This document shows positions 5,913 through 6,914 of a DNA stretch of 6,914 nucleotides, piece by piece. Every line of letters begins with the position of its first letter. Position 1 is the first letter of the stretch. A model generated the notes under the pieces. It did no database searches and had not been told where the DNA came from. It saw only the letters and a program-made list of their open reading frames with translations. A program made the position numbers and the translations under genes. This stretch comes from JBBDWJ01 sp040902925 (GTDB taxonomy: Bacteria; Acidobacteriota; Terriglobia; Bryobacterales; UBA6623), in assembly GCA_040902925.1 (NCBI GenBank), contig JBBDWJ010000085.1, forward strand, positions 1-6,914. Direction: 5' to 3'.

Positions 5913-5958
5913 GGGGACCCTGGCGTCCCTGGGCGTTCTCCGAGCGAGCGTTGGACCA

Positions 5959-5968
5959 AGGAGGAGGT
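5959..5968 (+). promoter_or_regulatory. Strong Shine-Dalgarno of the TIM-barrel gene
   Basis: AGGAGGAGGT contains two overlapping AGGAGG cores and ends seven bases before the ATG at 5976. It is by far the best ribosome site in the window and fixes the start, including the signal peptide. Confidence 0.9.
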
Positions 5969-5975
5969 GCTCGCT

Positions 5976-6914
5976 ATGTCCTCGAATAGCACTCGCCGTG
6001 AGTGGTTGGCCGCCGCGGCGGGCCTGCTGGCAAGCTCCGCGTTGGGCGCGGCGTCAAAAGCCGACATCACGGTCGGCATTACCTCGAACACCCGCCCTGA
6101 TTGGACCGATGACTTCCTGCTCTCGATGCGCGAATGCTCGGAGGTCGGCTACCACTGGATCGAAACTTTCTGGCCGTACGTCACGAAGTGGGAAGATCGC
6201 CCGGAAGAGCTGATCGAGCTGATGGCCGGCATGAATCTCAAGATGGAGACGGTCTCCAACGGCGGGCGCATGAACACGTTCTTCCAGAAGCCCGACCAGC
6301 GCAAGGAAGTCATCGATGACCACATGCGCCTGGTGCGCTTCATCAAGAAGCTGGGTTGCGATCACCTGAAGATCAACTGCGGCGGCGAGAACCCCGGGGG
6401 CAACACTCCTGAGATCTACCGCGAAATGGCCAAAACGTTTGACGAACTGGGAAAACGCATCAGCGACATGGGAATCCGGTTCGGCATCCACCACCATCTC
6501 TGGACGCAATATGAGACCCGCGCGGACGTCGATGCCATCATGGAAATGACCGATCCCAAGCACGTCTACATGATTCTCGACACCGGCCATACAACCATGG
6601 CAGGCATGGACGCCCTCAAGCTCGCCAAGGACTACGGTCCGCGCATCATCGAGTTTCACCTCAAAGACGTTGCGCAAAAGGACCGCGGTGGCTACAAAGG
6701 CCCGCCGCTCGACCGCCGCAACGTGAACACCACGCCGGACAACCGCACCTTTTTCGAGCTAGGCAAAGGGGGCGTCGATTTTCCAGGAATCCTGGCGCAC
6801 CTGAACTCGATCGGCTGGAAGGGCTGGTTCACGGTCGAACTCGACCGCACCGGAACAACCGCCAAAGAAAGCGCGGCGACCAGCAAGAAATACATCGAAG
6901 AAAATCTGAAGCTC
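5976..6914 (+). CDS. Tat-exported xylose-isomerase-like TIM-barrel protein (IolE-like sugar isomerase/epimerase), 3' end off window
   Basis: 313 codons are visible without a stop. Residues 1-30 form a twin-arginine signal: STRREWL, then a hydrophobic stretch AAAAGLLASSALGAA, with cleavage likely near ASKA. The rest matches the AP-endonuclease-2/xylose-isomerase-like TIM barrel used by sugar epimerases, isomerases and inosose dehydratase. Candidate metal or catalytic residues are E138 (INCGGEN), H172-H174 (GIHHHLWT), D202 and H205 (LDTGH), H228 with K230 (EFHLKD) and E288 (TVELD). The HHH motif, TDPKHV-x4-LDTGH and the LGKGGVDFPGIL segment before GWKGWFTVELD resemble IolE (inosose dehydratase) more than tagatose or psicose epimerases. 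Export is unusual for central metabolism, so it may act on polysaccharide-derived sugars or polyols in the periplasm. It is the last gene of the plus-strand series, 182 nt after the kinase, with its own promoter-like region. Reaction and substrate are not assigned. Confidence 0.88.
   Translation, partial: MSSNSTRREWLAAAAGLLASSALGAASKADITVGITSNTRPDWTDDFLLSMRECSEVGYHWIETFWPYVTKWEDRPEELIELMAGMNLKMETVSNGGRMNTFFQKPDQRKEVIDDHMRLVRFIKKLGCDHLKINCGGENPGGNTPEIYREMAKTFDELGKRISDMGIRFGIHHHLWTQYETRADVDAIMEMTDPKHVYMILDTGHTTMAGMDALKLAKDYGPRIIEFHLKDVAQKDRGGYKGPPLDRRNVNTTPDNRTFFELGKGGVDFPGILAHLNSIGWKGWFTVELDRTGTTAKESAATSKKYIEENLKL

Noticed and set aside
6054..6677. 207-codon minus-strand open frame antisense to the TIM-barrel gene
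   Set aside because: It has no recognisable motif, and the plus strand has a strong ribosome site and family motifs through the same region.

Overview
The window is GC-rich bacterial DNA with one 10-N assembly gap at 1136-1145. It most resembles an uncultured or draft genome from the Acidobacteriota (Solibacter/Bryobacter-like). That placement is an inference from gene content: a bacterial microcompartment (BMC) shell gene with a CoA-acylating aldehyde dehydrogenase, a DUF420 protein behind an ABC-2 exporter, and a Tat-exported xylose-isomerase-like TIM-barrel protein. No rRNA, tRNA, CRISPR array or transposase was seen.

Left part (1-2246, minus strand). Read right to left, there is a truncated C-terminal piece of a trehalose-synthase-type GT4 glycosyltransferase, then a 94-residue BMC-H shell protein, then 18 nt later an acylating aldehyde dehydrogenase that runs off the left edge and is interrupted by the N gap. 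Shell protein and dehydrogenase look like one operon. The rest of the microcompartment genes should lie left of position 1.

Middle part (2345-4776, plus strand). A drug-exporter-type ABC ATPase, its ABC-2 permease and a small four-helix DUF420 membrane protein follow one another. DUF420 proteins are tied to haem-copper oxidase assembly, so the three may form an export/assembly module for respiration rather than drug resistance. A hairpin lies between ATPase and permease, and a short direct/inverted repeat block precedes the DUF420 gene.

Right part (4811-6914, plus strand). A PfkB-family sugar kinase has its own good-looking promoter with almost no leader. It is followed by a 182-nt regulatory region carrying a TATACT -10 box flanked by two LacI-family-like operator sequences, a strong Shine-Dalgarno, and an IolE-like TIM-barrel protein with a twin-arginine signal that runs off the right edge. 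Kinase and TIM-barrel protein suggest carbohydrate use, and the BMC dehydrogenase would suit the aldehyde end of such a route. A single pathway joining them is conjecture.

The most interesting items are the BMC operon with unusual shell residues, the paired operator-like sites before the TIM-barrel gene, the near-leaderless kinase promoter, and the glycosyltransferase stump beside the BMC operon.
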